NCBI GenBank assembly: GCA_028564675.1
Contig: JAOVVO010000223.1
Location: 47,193-111,192 of the forward strand
Direction: 5' to 3'
Length of the DNA stretch: 64,000 bases
DNA from: Onchocerca lupi
Taxonomy: Eukaryota; Nematoda; Chromadorea; Rhabditida; Onchocercidae
Shown: positions 15,501 through 27,281 of the stretch, piece by piece
How the letters are laid out: every line of letters starts with the position of its first letter
How positions within the stretch are numbered: the first letter of the stretch is position 1
Notes under the pieces: generated by a model
What the model saw: the letters and a program-made list of their open reading frames with translations, nothing else
Databases searched by the model: none
Told to the model about the DNA's origin: nothing
Translations under genes and position numbers: made by a program

Positions 15501-17550
15501 ACTGATTCACAAAATGCTCGTAAAGCATGTGCCCAAGCGTATCGATAAAAATCTGTTTTGATATGAGGCAAAACCGAAATTGCACGTGATAGGATATCCG
15601 TCAGGAATGGCACGAATCCAACTGCTGCAAAAATACTTGAAATCCATCACTATTATATGAATGTAATTCATTGAAGTATTGAGATTAATCTTTCGAAAAT
15701 AATAAAAACGAAAAAATTCGGAAAATTTAATGAATTAATATCAAAGATTGAATGAAATAGAAAATAAAAAACTGAATTTTTCAAATTTTGTAACAGATAA
15801 TTTACCATTATGTTCAGCAACATTTGCTAGTGTCAAAATGATGTATCGATGAGGCGAAGAAATTTGCCCCGGTGGAAATTTCTGAAGTAATGCTTCCATT
15901 ACATGTCCAACGAATCGACTTCTTTTTGCCAAAGTAACCAAAACATTGCACGCAGCTTGTGGCCAATCATCGCTTTCCTGTATAATTGAAATTTGAATTG
16001 AATTATTTATAAAACCTCGTAACATGAAATACTGAAAAAAGTGGTGATAACTGACAAGATACAAGGCACTTTAATTTGAAGAGTTAAGAGTTAAGATTTG
16101 CTGGATATTTCAGGATGTTGTGGCATATATCAAGGAGATATCTAAACATTTTTGTATTTTATTAAGAAGCTTGCTCAGAAGCAAGCTTACTAATGAAGAA
16201 ACTGCATAATTCATGTATATTACAGCATAATAATTAGATTTAGCATTATGTTTCTATACAAAAGAGTCTCAATTCTGTGGAAAAACCAAAAATTTGGATC
16301 TTGATTTTGATGGCTTATGATGCTGGAGTTTAAGCTTACAATTTTACTATAATTTTGAAAATGACAATGATTTCACGAATAATTAATAATCATTTCTTAG
16401 TAAATAATCCCGAATCAAACCTTCGAAAGCGTCATTTCTTGCGTGGCAAGATTTATGATCAGTAATGCCTGCTGTTCATCTAGATCATGGGGAGTTTGAT
16501 TGTGTTCAAGAACTCGATTTACTGTCGACAATACAAAAGCTCGATTTTGTCCTGTGAGCTAAAAATTACAAAATATAACCGAATTAAAATTAGTGGACGA
16601 ATAAAAATTAAAGAATAATGAATTAAAAAGCAGTATTTTTTCACATTAGTTGATTTAAAAATATTTGGTTAATGAATAAAAAATTTAAAACAGTTTGTGA
16701 ACATCATAAATCTATCGAAACATTGAGAAAACTCAAGAGAAAAGAGAGGTGTAAAAAAGTAAATAAGTATGGTTACACCCTTAATTAGTCATAAAAATGT
16801 AACAAAATAAACGATTTCAAACTTGAAAAAACATTCTGTCTACCTTACTGTGCTGCATCAAGAATGTATAGGCAGCAGAGAGAAAAACCGTAGGTTGTTC
16901 GATTCCAGTTTTACTCAACGAGTCGGCGACATCTTCCCGGGCTCCCTCTGCGCTATTTAATGTCACCGCACAATCAAACATTGCCATTATCAAATCTGCA
17001 AAGATACGTTGAATTAACTTTCGTATTGTTAAGCCATTTATAAATATTACATTTTATAAATGGCCCTAATTAATAAATTAAGTGGCGGCTAAATAAGCAA
17101 ACAGAAGTCAAGTAAATAATAAAGAATAAATAATTAATGAACTAATGTTATAAATAACAATAGTGAATGCGTGACATATAAGAATTATAGATACACGGTA
17201 AATAAATAAGCGACTGAACAAATAAGTAAAAGGTGATGAATAAATAAGTAATTAATTGACAATGAAAAAGTAGACAAAAAGGAATGAAAAATAAATAATA
17301 AATATATAAATAGGAATTAATTAAATAAAAAAAGAGTGATCAAATGATAGTCTGATTGCTTAATAAGTTTAGGAATGGATAAAAAGATAAATAAATAAAT
17401 CTGTAGAGAAATTACAATTTCTTCTTTATAGATCCATTCATTTAATTCACTTATGAAGAGAATAATAAATACAAAAATAAATTCTATAAATTTTACTATT
17501 ACTATCATATAATGTTCATGAAAATTCTTACCTTCCAAAGTTTGGACCAT
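587..17550 (-). CDS. MROH1: MROH1/HEATR7A-like maestro HEAT-repeat protein, complete 36-exon gene
   Basis: Large all-helical HEAT-repeat protein. MROH1 of other animals is reported to be lysosome-associated; nothing here shows location. Exons (5'->3'): 17550-17532, 16995-16844, 16558-16421, 15977-15806, 15624-15416, 15191-15078, 14899-14756, 14582-14405, 13235-13122, 12431-12220, 11661-11548, 11167-11023, 10831-10640, 10463-10249, 9877-9635, 9424-9352, 9245-9151, 8641-8516, 8303-8224, 7960-7858, 7335-7219, 6686-6573, 6341-6206, 6075-5951, 5692-5540, 5388-5231, 4875-4662, 4334-4217, 3951-3773, 3495-3353, 3017-2918, 2824-2702, 2495-2382, 2170-2021, 1516-1379, 766-587. They join in frame without a stop to 5100 nt, 1699 residues; from memory the human protein is about 1640. 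Family-like blocks include RGLGDL (about residue 1469), SLFGELG (1555) and FPDRINYY (about 1644) near the C-terminus. The ATG at 17550 opens a 19-nt first exon. No transmembrane segment or signal peptide is seen. Least certain junctions: the donors of the 10463-10249 and 3951-3773 exons. Confidence 0.9.
3039..3182 (-). pseudogene. Decayed duplicate of an MROH1 exon inside an intron
   Basis: This intronic stretch is a diverged copy of the real exon at 3353-3495. Shared blocks in the same orientation include acgatatgcat, atgttacaagtg and tatccattcagga. The copy has lost its splice signals and frame, and it repeats internally the segment atgttaca(a/g)(g/a)tgatcgtatccattca. The flanking exons (3017-2918 and 3495-3353) join in frame without it, so it should be skipped. 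Confidence 0.75.
13600..13645. other. GC-rich palindrome and hairpin in an MROH1 intron
   Basis: In otherwise AT-rich intron sequence there is a perfect 10-bp palindrome GGGCGCGCCC directly followed by an inverted repeat CCCGT-(7)-ACGGG. It lies in the largest-looking gap between MROH1 exons (13235 to 14405). Nothing else supported is seen in that intron. Function unknown. Confidence 0.4.
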
Positions 17551-19675
17551 TTTATATCATTCGGGGATTTTTATTTTTTTTTTCTGTACAAAAATACCTG
17601 AAATAAAGAAGAAAAATGATTCATTTTTCCTAAATGCAAAACAATTCCTAACAAATATAGTGTTAAAGCATATCAAAGTATGGAAATTCATTTCCGAAAA
17701 TTTTATCTTCCGATCGAATATCTTAAGTTAATATTTTCAGGAAATTTTCGATCTCACAATCTTTTTTTCTAATAAATCCAAGTAAGATGCCATAATTTTT
17801 GAAAAAATTCCGAGTATTGGATGTTTTTTATTACTACGGTTCTGGTGACAAATCAAGACTGCAATTAAAAATTTCGAAATAAGCATTTCCGGACTAATAT
17901 TTCACTGTCATGTTCGCATTTCTATTCATCATATCAGAATAAATTTATCATTTGTCATAAGGAAATCTATCAATGGAACGGATATCTTACATTCTAACCA
18001 TACTCATATCCAGAATATATCTACCGTGTTCGGTAAAATCCTAGAATTACGTGTTCCACTTATTTCATATCAACTTATCCGTAGCAATTAAGTTGTTGGC
18101 CTCTTTTTTTTTTTAAAAAAAATTAAATTATATAAACTTCAAATCCGATTTTTTTATATTCACTCCAACTATATTCATTTTCTAGCCATTTATTTTCAAA
18201 TCACATGAAAATACTTAATTCCCTCAAACTATATTCGACCCCTTATATTTTTATCACTCTCAATCTCGGTTGCAATAGCAAAACTATTACTATTTAACTA
18301 TTTTTTCAATCCCTACCATGTTTCTACATCAAAATCACTAATACATGCATTTCTTCTCTTTCCTGCAATATAACTACGAATCATTTTTTTGAAATTTTTC
18401 TCATCTAAAGCGATAAACATATCATTATAAATGCATCATTCTCTCTTATCCCTTCAACTATAATATAATTTCATTCTATCTTAAATATCTAACTATTGCT
18501 CTTTCCAAATCTTAGCGATCTCTAATTCTACGAAAAAAAAAAAGTAAACAAAGTACTCTATTTCTTCCATGTAATAATATCTTGCCATCTCTCGAAAAAC
18601 CAATGCCATTAAAAGAGATATACAATAAACGAGCGAGTAATTTATGAAAATATTGATCTTAGTGTAAGTATTTTGAAACAAAAAAAGATACCGGAAATTT
18701 TTTCTACGTGAAATACGTAGAGTTATATGTGATCCATTCATAATTGTGACCTTCAGCACAATGAAATTAACATAATAAAATGTTAAGACATTTAATGCAA
18801 CGAGTACTTCTATTTTCAGGAGTTATTTTGGCTACCTTGCAAGTACAAATGATAATGTAGAAAAAGAAAGAAATTTACAAGTACTTTGATATAAAGTTTA
18901 AATATATACATGGTATTATATGTAAAACTTCATAACTAAGGTATACACATAAGCATTTAGATGAATTTATGACTAAGATTCATTATATTGTTTTAAATTA
19001 AGCTTACGCGATGACTTTTTTCATGCAATAAATTTTTAGGACTTAAAAAGGTTTCATATATTGCCTCTAGGTTATCTTGCAAATTGTTTTTGCTATTTTA
19101 AATTAAAATTACAATATAAAATTCAAACGTTTTCAATCAACAATTTTTGGATGCCAAAAAATGACGAACACATATGTCGTTTCCAAGCTATCCTATAAAT
19201 TTTTTTTCCCTTTCATTAAATTTTCATAAAAGTGTACTTCGAATAAGTAGGCATTTGAATGCTTCACAGAACAAATTGAGAATTTAATTGAATGTTTCAC
19301 AGATCAAATTGAAAATTTAACAATAAGCACAGTTAAATAAATGAAAATTTTTGCATCAATTATCCATACATAACAGGAAATAATAAGAGGTACTGTTAAG
19401 AAAGACGAAAATTATAGGATAGTTATAACAATAATAATAATTTAAATCACTATCAGATGTTTACATTATTAAGTAGTATTTTGATTTTAAAGGTGCTTTA
19501 GAATAATCAATGAACTTTCAGGACTAAACAAAAATTTCATCATTTCAGTAGTAGCAATCTGCCTTTCCAGTGCCTACAATGTAGAATTCAAATCGTGTAG
19601 TTTCTATTGTATAGTAATGGCAGCATTGTCGACGAAAGCCGAAAAATGTCAAACTAGCGCCACAACAATTATAAA
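17551..19675. other. Intergenic, no gene seen
   Basis: AT-rich sequence upstream of the MROH1 start. Open frames here are short and low in complexity, without paired splice signals. The MROH1 promoter presumably lies here, but no specific element can be defended. Confidence 0.5.
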
Positions 19676-20210
19676 ACAAGAAGTCAAAGGCCAAGAAGCG
19701 CGAAGATAGTTTCAAATGAACTAATAAGGATGAATGTGTTTCCCCGCCAAAATCGGTTAGTTCTGAGCTTTTTTTTTCTTTCTTTTTTTTTTTATAATAG
19801 CGGAAGGGCAAAATGTTTTCCCGCCAAAACAATAAACATGTAGACGAAGAAGAACCTTAAGAGGAGTTAAAAGGTTCAGATTTTGGAGCAGGATGAGTTT
19901 AACCACAATATATATAACTATATATTTTTTTACATCGATGTAGCTACAGTTCTATGACGACAAGGATCGATCTATCTATATCAACGGTTCGATAATCCAG
20001 ATCGATACGAGCGACAAATCAACAGAAGACTACTGTCATTATTTATCGTGTCTTTATTGTCTGCTGTTATATATAACTATATTGTGTAATACCCAATAAA
20101 GCCTATTGCTTTTCTTGCCGAGTCATAATAACAATAAGAACCTATCTCCAATCCAATCAGCCTACAGACCAAATTATACAATCAGATTTTTCCCCAACAA
20201 ACATCGATGA
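19676..20210 (+). mobile_element. LTR-like repeat, copy A
   Basis: About 530 bp sharing ordered blocks with copies at 28.06 kb and 49.37 kb: ccaagaagcgcgaag, (c)cgccaaaa runs, ttaaaaggtt(c/t)(a)gattttgg, then tacccaataaagcc and a closing ttttccccaaca. The AATAAA near the 3' third and a terminus in AACA fit a long terminal repeat read on the plus strand. No internal element genes flank it, so it is probably a solo LTR. Assignment to BEL/Pao is an inference from the Pao fragments elsewhere in the window. Confidence 0.5.
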
Positions 20211-20640
20211 ACTTAAGTAATAAACAAACGAAAAGATTATTATGATCAATTTGGAAATCAGTTATATTTTTTCCAATTCCAATTTTAAGTTCTTTGAACT
20301 AGCATCTAATCTAAATTACATTTCTACGGAAATTTTTTCAAATTATTGGAAACAATTATTTACAATAGAAATCAATACAATAATCATGAAAGTTACTCTT
20401 AGATGTTATAACAATAACTGAATTTAGTAGAACTTAATTTCAAAGTTGTTATGCAAACAAAGACAAACAAAGAAGAATGCTGACAAACTGAACAAAATAC
20501 CAAATTGCGTACCATAATATTTATACATAACCAATGCACAAGAATTATGAAATTTACAGTACTATAAAAAATGATGGCTCCTGAAAGAAATGATCCAAAT
20601 AATTTAAATTCACAAGAAAAAGCCGTAATGGATGCATACC

Positions 20641-21405
20641 GAATAAGAAGTGCGATTCATTACAATTATCAGTTAAAGAAGTACCGGCATTGTCACCAAC
20701 TTCCAATAATTTATTTGTAATGTATGCATCCAAATTCCTGAGAAAATCCAGTTAGATCCACGATAAAAATATATAATCAACCACTCGAGGAAAATAAAAG
20801 CAGAAAACAAGAACTTCTCTCTTCCAAACAAGATTGATAAAACATTCCAAAAAACCAAAAACATTGTTGAAGTACCTCAAAAATAAACCAATATGTTTGC
20901 AAAAAATGAACAAATTGTCGGGAAATTTCCCCGTTATGATGCAAATTCAATAATTTTTATCAGCTAAAACATGAATTTTTTGAGCCACAGGATAAAGAAC
21001 TGCCAGCTCCAATTTATAAATATAATAAAATATAGAATTAGCTAATGATTGAGGAATCATCACAGTCAATATATAACCAACCTGAAAAACTAACGATCGA
21101 TGAATAACTAGAAACAATCTGGAATCAATCTGCAATAGGAAATGAATGAACTTGATTGTCTAATAAAGAACCAAGAAATAAATGTTACGGCTTAACAACT
21201 CATTTTCTAAATCACCGTTCGATGCAACGAATCATTATAATTAAGAAACAATAAATTTTGAATTGTATTAGTCAAACTGAGGAACTAAATGTCGCATCAA
21301 AACTGAAATAGCTGGCTTGAAAAAAATTTCTCTTGATCAATCAAATCATCTTCAAGAACCAAAATACTCGGACTTTTTTGCAAAAGATGACAAACATACT
21401 CGTTT
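20641..21405 (-). pseudogene. Broken minus-strand gene with LEDD motif and membrane segments, possibly PGAP4-like glycosyltransferase
   Basis: Three coding-looking pieces lie in order. 21403-21297 reads ...ILVLEDDLID..., the kind of acidic motif that ends the nucleotide-sugar site of GT-A glycosyltransferases. A one-base shift in a run of seven T would extend it as ISVLMRHLVPQF; as it stands it hits a stop. 21130-20946, after a CTATTGCAG acceptor, encodes a hydrophobic stretch with SLVFQVGYILTVMIPQS and later LAVLYPVAQK. 20740-20641 has a clear TTTTCTCAG acceptor and GGTATGC donor and encodes NLDAYITNKLLEVGD. Order and motifs recall animal PGAP4/TMEM246 (Golgi GPI-GalNAc transferase). The pieces do not join cleanly, so I call it a pseudogene or incomplete gene. 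The family call is weak. Confidence 0.33.
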
Positions 21406-22977
21406 CTTTTTTTTCAAATTAGTCTAATAAAAGTGACGACGAAGAAGGTGATATATATCATAAATCATCAGAAGAGCCGAGGAAGATAATGAAATAGATA
21501 GGAATCTCGAATTTGTTTGTGAATTGTGTGGAAAAAATTAGAGACTTTATAGAAGATTCTAAAACTTCTCAAAATGAAACGAATTTCGAACTGAATTTAG
21601 ATATACAATCTTTCATGCATATAAAACAATTGAAGGCAAGTACCAGATGAACCACATTACGAACAACTATTTATTTATTATTTATTTATACGTTTTACAG
21701 CTGTAAATTCGGATCAGATTAGCATGTTTGTTTGGACACCTTATTTGATTTCTTTTTTCTTGGTGTTATTTGTAATAATTTTGGTAGGTCTTTGTTATTT
21801 TTTTTGTTAGATCGTAATTTTTAATACTTCTTTTTATGACACTAAAAAAAGAGGTAATCTATCGTTGTATCATTTGTTTTGATTTTTTGGTCATCTTGAA
21901 GTTTATGTTACCGAGTTTGTTAAATTTCAGTTCTACTTCTAATAAATTTATAGCGGAAGAGTTTGTCAGTTTCCCACTGATGAATGATTTTGAAGTAAAA
22001 GTATTATTAAAGATTTTTTTTTAATATTTCAATACAAACTAAACTTCAACTTTCTTATCAGTCTCATATTAGGAAGATTTTTTCTTGTATACGTTGATCT
22101 TATATTGTATATTTATCATCTATCTTCTACTATTCTTCTGTATGAACAGCCCGTAAGACGATTTTCTTCCCATCTCACTGTCAAAATCTTTCTTAAATGA
22201 ATAGCAAATCAAATGTTTCTTTTAAAATATTTCAAGAATCGATATGACAATGATTTGCCTAATAAAGCTACTTGATGTAATTAATTCGCGAAAAAATTCA
22301 ATCAATTTTAAAGTTTTAAATCAAGACAATAGAAATGAAAATTTTTTAATTTTGGTGAAATACGCATGAATCAAAGCACTAGTCTTTAATCATTGGACAC
22401 TAAAGAAACAACAAAGAAAAGGAATTTGTCCAAAAAATTTTGCACAACAAATAAAGCATAAGTATTGCAAAACATGTAGTATGAACTATCGATTTCAAAA
22501 GTGTATGACAAAAAAATTAATTTGAAACTTTACTAGGTACAAAACAAAGCAAACAGTACATACAATTTTAAAAATGTTAAGAAAAGATTACATAGATCTT
22601 TAAAAAATTCTTTCTATTCAATTCTCTGTCAATAAATAGCGTGATGAAAAAAAAAAAGAAATTGATCCAAATCCATGATAAGCTAATTAAAATATCTATA
22701 ACATCTTATCATTGTTAAAATATCGTCGCTAATTTGTGATAATTCAAAATTCAAATATATGATGACCATAATGAGAAACTATACGCTTTGTGCTTTAAAT
22801 CTCATCGGTTCTCATTAACCAGTAAATCGCTGAAGTCTTTGACAATATATTTTTCAATGGTATCAGCCTAATAAAAATATTGCATCGCAATTTGATCAAT
22901 TCATGATTTCCTTCCTAAACAATAAAATAAGCATCAAAAAGGCCATTACAGCACAGAAATTACAGATTTTTCAAAAA
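21406..22977. other. Intergenic, no gene seen
   Basis: AT-rich with short open frames only, for example 21836-22024 plus, which is hydrophobic but lacks splice context or recognisable motifs. Confidence 0.5.
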
Positions 22978-24169
22978 TTAAATGACTTCAGGATACTGAT
23001 GAGGAGGTGGATTCAATTGCGCTTGCTCTAATAATTCAGCCTGCAGTTCGATGAGTACATTTAGTCGGATTTTATGGATGCTTATCAAATTCTTTATCTG
23101 AAAAATACCAACACTTATATGTACCAATAAAACTACCATTAATTACAACCATTAAATCTTTGTCATTGACAAGCATTCTTTTAAAAAAATGATCTATATC
23201 GAAAAAAGATATCAAAATTTTATTAAAACTAATTTCATGTATATTGAGCAACTGACTTTTTTCCTGAACCGTTCCAATTGGTTTTTCACTATCGTTGATG
23301 AAGGCTTTGCGGTATAAATTAACGAGGATTGCAAAACCGAAATCACCTGGAAATTATTTCAAAAGTTTCGTTTCTTCCAAATTCATAAATAAAAATATTT
23401 AATTAAAATAGCATCCGCATGAGCAGTGTGAAGCCGTAATAACATTACCAAAAGATATAACTCTCATTGAGGAACTTAAACACATATCAAAATACAAATT
23501 CCAGTTATTTCATAAAATTTTACTTATTCCTTACTCTAATAGTGCCTTCTTGCAATTTATCCAATTCTCTAGCTACTTTTCCAGCCATTAAACGCCAAAA
23601 CAAAGTGGCATGATTTGAATCATGAATTCCAAATGAACAGGTCATTGAAAATTCTGTCTGTACTGATTCATCAATAACATTTTGGATTTCTTCCTGAAAC
23701 ATATTATGGAGTAATTTTACCAATTCAATTAACCTAAGTTCTTAACAGTATCGGGTAAAAAGCGCAAGATAAGCGGTGACTAAGTTGCATAAATTGATTT
23801 CATAATAAAACATGATTCAAAAATTACTCCACAATAGCTATAGTTAATTGCTTACTAAATAATCTAATTAATTATGAATTCTACTTATTATTTTTCGTAT
23901 CCCTAACAAATTTAAGACCTGACCTCGATTTAATTCTGAGAAAAAGTAATATTGCGAGCAAATGAGAATTGAGCAATTGAAAGTATTAACATAAAATTTT
24001 TGTCACTGACAAGCACTCTTTTGAAAGGATACATCGATAAAAGATGGTATCAAAATGTTACTAACAACTTATTTTGCGTATATTTACAATTAACCTTTTT
24101 CTTGATCTGCTCCACTTGTTTCTTCAATATTGTAAATGAAGGATTTTCAGCACTCAGTTGTTCATTCAT
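22978..24169 (-). CDS. Small four-exon gene, unknown function, charged helical protein (147 aa)
   Basis: Exons 24169-24095, 23693-23535, 23346-23257 and 23097-22978 all join in phase 0 with good donors/acceptors (GTAAGG, GTCAGT, TTTCAG) and give 147 residues ending EVI-stop. The protein is lysine/glutamate-rich and probably mostly helical, with no signal peptide. Residues about 41-70 hold LFWRLMAGKVARELDKL. Residues 93-108 (PSSTIVKNQLERFRKK) closely resemble residues 10-25 in exon 1 (PSFTILKKQVEQIKKK), so exons 1 and 3 are duplicates. The matching introns are also alike (23160-23256 and 24000-24094). The annotated ATG exon may therefore be a duplicated copy of exon 3 pressed into use as a first exon, and the true start could lie elsewhere. 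I do not recognise the family. Confidence 0.6.
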
Positions 24170-24555
24170 ATTTTACTAAAACAATCTATAATAAATTATA
24201 AGCTATCAAAAAATATTTAATTATACATACTCAATTCGTCAAGATTAAATTTCACATTGACATGGTTAGAAACAGTTAATTTTCTTAAATCATTTTAATA
24301 AAACACAACAAATCCATCTTACTTCTTCCTTCAATTTCTCCGCAATAATTTTAACTTCGAAAAATAAAATTTATGATTATTTATATCAATCATTGTTCGA
24401 TCTTCTGGCACTGAAATCTTTCCCATTCCATTTTTTCTATTATCTTTCCTGCTTTTTTTTTCTTTAATGTATGTCATAAAGAAATTTCTGAAAGGTTTTT
24501 TTTGGGGAATGGAATTTGGTACAGATGATTTTGTTGTGTAATAAAATTCTTTAAT

Positions 24556-24690
24556 ATTATCTTCTCACAACTTATCCAGTTCACTAACGAATTTTCCAGC
24601 TATTAAACGCCTAAATTGCAGATTGGCATTTTCCGAATCATAAACTTCAAATGAACAAAATACGTCGGGAAAGTTCTTCATATTGTGACA
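24556..24690 (-). pseudogene. Decayed copy of exon 2 of the 23-24 kb gene
   Basis: The minus strand here reads CSFEVYDSENANLQFRRL then IAGKFVSELDKL, matching exon 2 at 23535-23693 (SFGIHDSNHATLFWRLMAGK then VARELDKL). It lies upstream of exon 1, itself a copy of exon 3, so the order exon 2-exon 3 is repeated. The copy lacks a clear acceptor and its reading frame upstream does not match, so it looks dead. Confidence 0.65.
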
Positions 24691-24779
24691 GAGACGAATC
24701 CCAATGAGAAAAGTTATATTGATTAACAGGGAAGCGATTGTTCGACAATGTCGCAAACCCTACTATAATTTATTATAAA

Positions 24780-25045
24780 ATGTCCCAGTAAATTGATTAC
24801 AAGGTTATTACTTTCCTTCGCGGCTCGTAGAGATCAAATTGAAGAACACTTTGCAATCTGAATTGTCGAACTGTTGCTATATCGAACAATTTTTTCGTCT
24901 GAACCAACTTCAGCTCCGAAATCCTGACCTTTTAAATTCTCCGGCTCCTCCTCTTCCTGAACTCTAATCTTCTCTTCATAATTGGTTGACCTCATTTTGC
25001 TTATTTGTAGATCGGAGTCTTTTGGTGGTAAATTTGTTCATCTTT
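24780..25045 (-). mobile_element. LTR-like repeat fragment, copy D (inverted)
   Basis: Read on the minus strand this shares the block order of the LTR-like family: ccaccaaaagactccg, gaggtcaacca, gagccggagaattt, aaaaggtcaggatttcgg, then gttcgatatagcaac. These correspond to the plus-strand copy at 49.4-49.56 kb. It is opposite in orientation to copies A, B and C. Confidence 0.45.
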
Positions 25046-25499
25046 ACGACTTGTTGATCACTTTGAAATTATATCGCGCTACTTGACCTTTAATATTCCT
25101 TGTTTAGCTTGACCACTCTTTTTATAAGTTAGTGAATGGTTTTGGTAATAGAATGAAGAAAACTTCCATTTTCACTATTGCGCTTGTCGGATTAACTAGT
25201 AAAGGAATTATACATCATTTGAAATCTTAAAGAATTCCTTAGGAATTAACAGAACAAAAATTATGTCAATTAGTCCATCTTCCCTATCTCATTTCTTATA
25301 TTTGTTATGTATTTCTGGCTATGAAAATACGAAATTAAAGCTCTGTTAACTTTATCTCCAATCTCTTCATGTTGCTTTCTTTGTTAAGAAAAAACTGGAA
25401 ATTGATTACACATTTGTATTTATAAAGAGTAATAAAAATTTTGCAGCGGGCTGTGTATAACCTTACATATTTTGCTATCATTTTCAATGAAGAAAGAAT

Positions 25500-25880
25500 T
25501 ACCGCCACAAAAAGAAAATTCCTTATATCACGCAGCGGTAAATTTGTCGCAATTGCTATTAGCAATGTTTAGTGACGATCCAAAATCATGGTGACAATTT
25601 TGGTGCACCTTCAAAGCAGCAGTTCATCTTCAAAATATTCCAAATATTCAAAAATTCAATTACTTGATTTCTTATCTCAAAGGAGATGCTCCACTAACCG
25701 TAAAAGATTATGATGAGAGATTATAGCATCAAATGGAATGAAAATAAACCTCAGCAGACAAATGTTCAGCTGATCGTGCGAAAAAACAATTGAACATAGA
25801 CTGCTCTCGTTGAATTTTTCCAGAAACTTTTATTGGAACACTAAATATTTTTCCACAGAACATTTTCAAATGAAAATTAA
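25500..25880 (+). pseudogene. Decayed BEL/Pao Gag-type (DUF1759-like) fragment
   Basis: The plus strand reads LSQLLLAMFSDDPKSW-stop-QFW, then TFKAAVH and IQKFNYLISYLKGDAP. This is the order of the conserved block in Pao/BEL Gag polyproteins (a G/DDPK-W--FW-(S/T)F-(A/S)-(I/V)H segment, then -IQKFNYL---LKG-A). An in-frame stop separates W and QFW and more stops follow, so it is inactive. No protease, reverse transcriptase or integrase follows on this strand. Confidence 0.65.
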
Positions 25881-26433
25881 AATAATTGTAGATAACAATA
25901 TCTGCTAACAGCCAAATATGCTTTCATTTACAATTGAACTGTTATTTAAGAAAAATCGAGTTCATCAAAGCAATTGCTACATTGAATTTAACCTTTTGAT
26001 TTCCAAAATTCCTTCAGAATTACAATTTATATATCTAATTTCCTATAACTAGTCCTTCTATCTTTCTATAAGTATTATAGAAAAAAATATATATACAGTA
26101 CTATATATTTTTTTACATTGAATACTGTTTCTAGTATTTAATAATCGTTTCTAATATTTTAACTACCAGTGTTGAATAAAATTAAAACATTCAACTTGAC
26201 TTTTTAAATTACTTAGAATCATTCGAATAACAATGATTAAATGTAAGTTTAATTGATATATTACATTCCTCTCCTTATACTTCCATTTCAATTTCTTAAT
26301 TTTTTTCAATAATAATATGTTCATCCTGAATCGATTCATCTAGTCTTTTTTTCTACATATATTTTAAATAATTTTATTGGGTACTACGACTAATTTTCAT
26401 TTTCTAGAGCTTTTTTTCCTTTGTTCTTTTCAA
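25881..26433. other. No gene seen
   Basis: AT-rich sequence between the Gag relic and the next minus-strand gene. It would be the 3' flank of that gene. Confidence 0.5.
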
Positions 26434-27281
26434 TCACTTGAATTTAAGCAAAAAAGAACTAGTAAATTTTGTAACGGCATGCTGTAATTTAAATCCGCCT
26501 ATTCTTGATAATTTTCTAAGATGATCCGACGATATCGTTGTTTTGTTTTCAGCAGTTATAATCTGTAAAAATGTGAAATGGCAGAACTGAAGAAAGATTT
26601 CAATCAAAAATTTCAAGTCCAAGTTTTTTATTAAAAATACTATTTTATAAACTCCAAAAAATCACTATTCCCTATTTTCAATATTAATTGACGAGATTGT
26701 TAAATATGTTTTGTTCCTGAAATTGTCCTAAAACTAATACTTTTACTTTTCCATATTCGTCATCCTATCAAAAGATTTTTTTTTGTGCTTGTAGTATCTG
26801 CTGTTAATGTATCATTAATATCTTCCTACTTCATTTTCTATAAATAAACTGTCTTCTATTTCACTCCAATCATCATCTAGAAATTTTGCTGGTGATTTTA
26901 ATTCAGAGGATGATTTTATGATAGGTGTTGGTTTACAAACGGATGTCCCTTGTTTATGTATTATTTCAGCTTGATGTATCTGTTTGCCCATTGAGTTATC
27001 TAAAATATATACCTATACGATTTCAAGCATTTGATAAAGACATATCCTTTGAAATAAAAAGTGAATAATTTTTACTGTTTAATATGGTAAACATTTTTCA
27101 TCACTTTATACATAATTAAAGCAAAAAATTTATATTCAAAAAAAAAAAGCCCTTGATTGCTCATCAAACTACTTTTCCCACCAGATTTTAATTGCGCTTC
27201 TAGTTCCGCTATAAGTTCTGGATTCTCATTAGTCTCTACCAGCTTTTCGATAAATCCATGGAATGTTTTGAAATCCCTCAT
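26434..27281 (-). CDS. Small three-exon gene, unknown function, acidic protein (135 aa)
   Basis: Exons 27281-27173, 26999-26830 and 26562-26434 join in frame (phase 1, then phase 0) to 135 residues plus TGA. It starts MRDFKTFHGFIEKLVETN with a helical, acidic N-terminus (NPELIAELEAQL). The middle is a polar linker with DDDWSEIEDSLF around residue 81-92, and the C-terminus is basic (FKLQHAVTKFTSSFLLKFK). There is no signal peptide or transmembrane helix. The first donor could be A|GTAGTT, used here, or G|GTGGGA five residues' worth of sequence earlier; both keep frame. A DDDW-type acidic box followed by a hydrophobic residue could be a short peptide docking motif, but I do not recognise the family. 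Confidence 0.55.
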
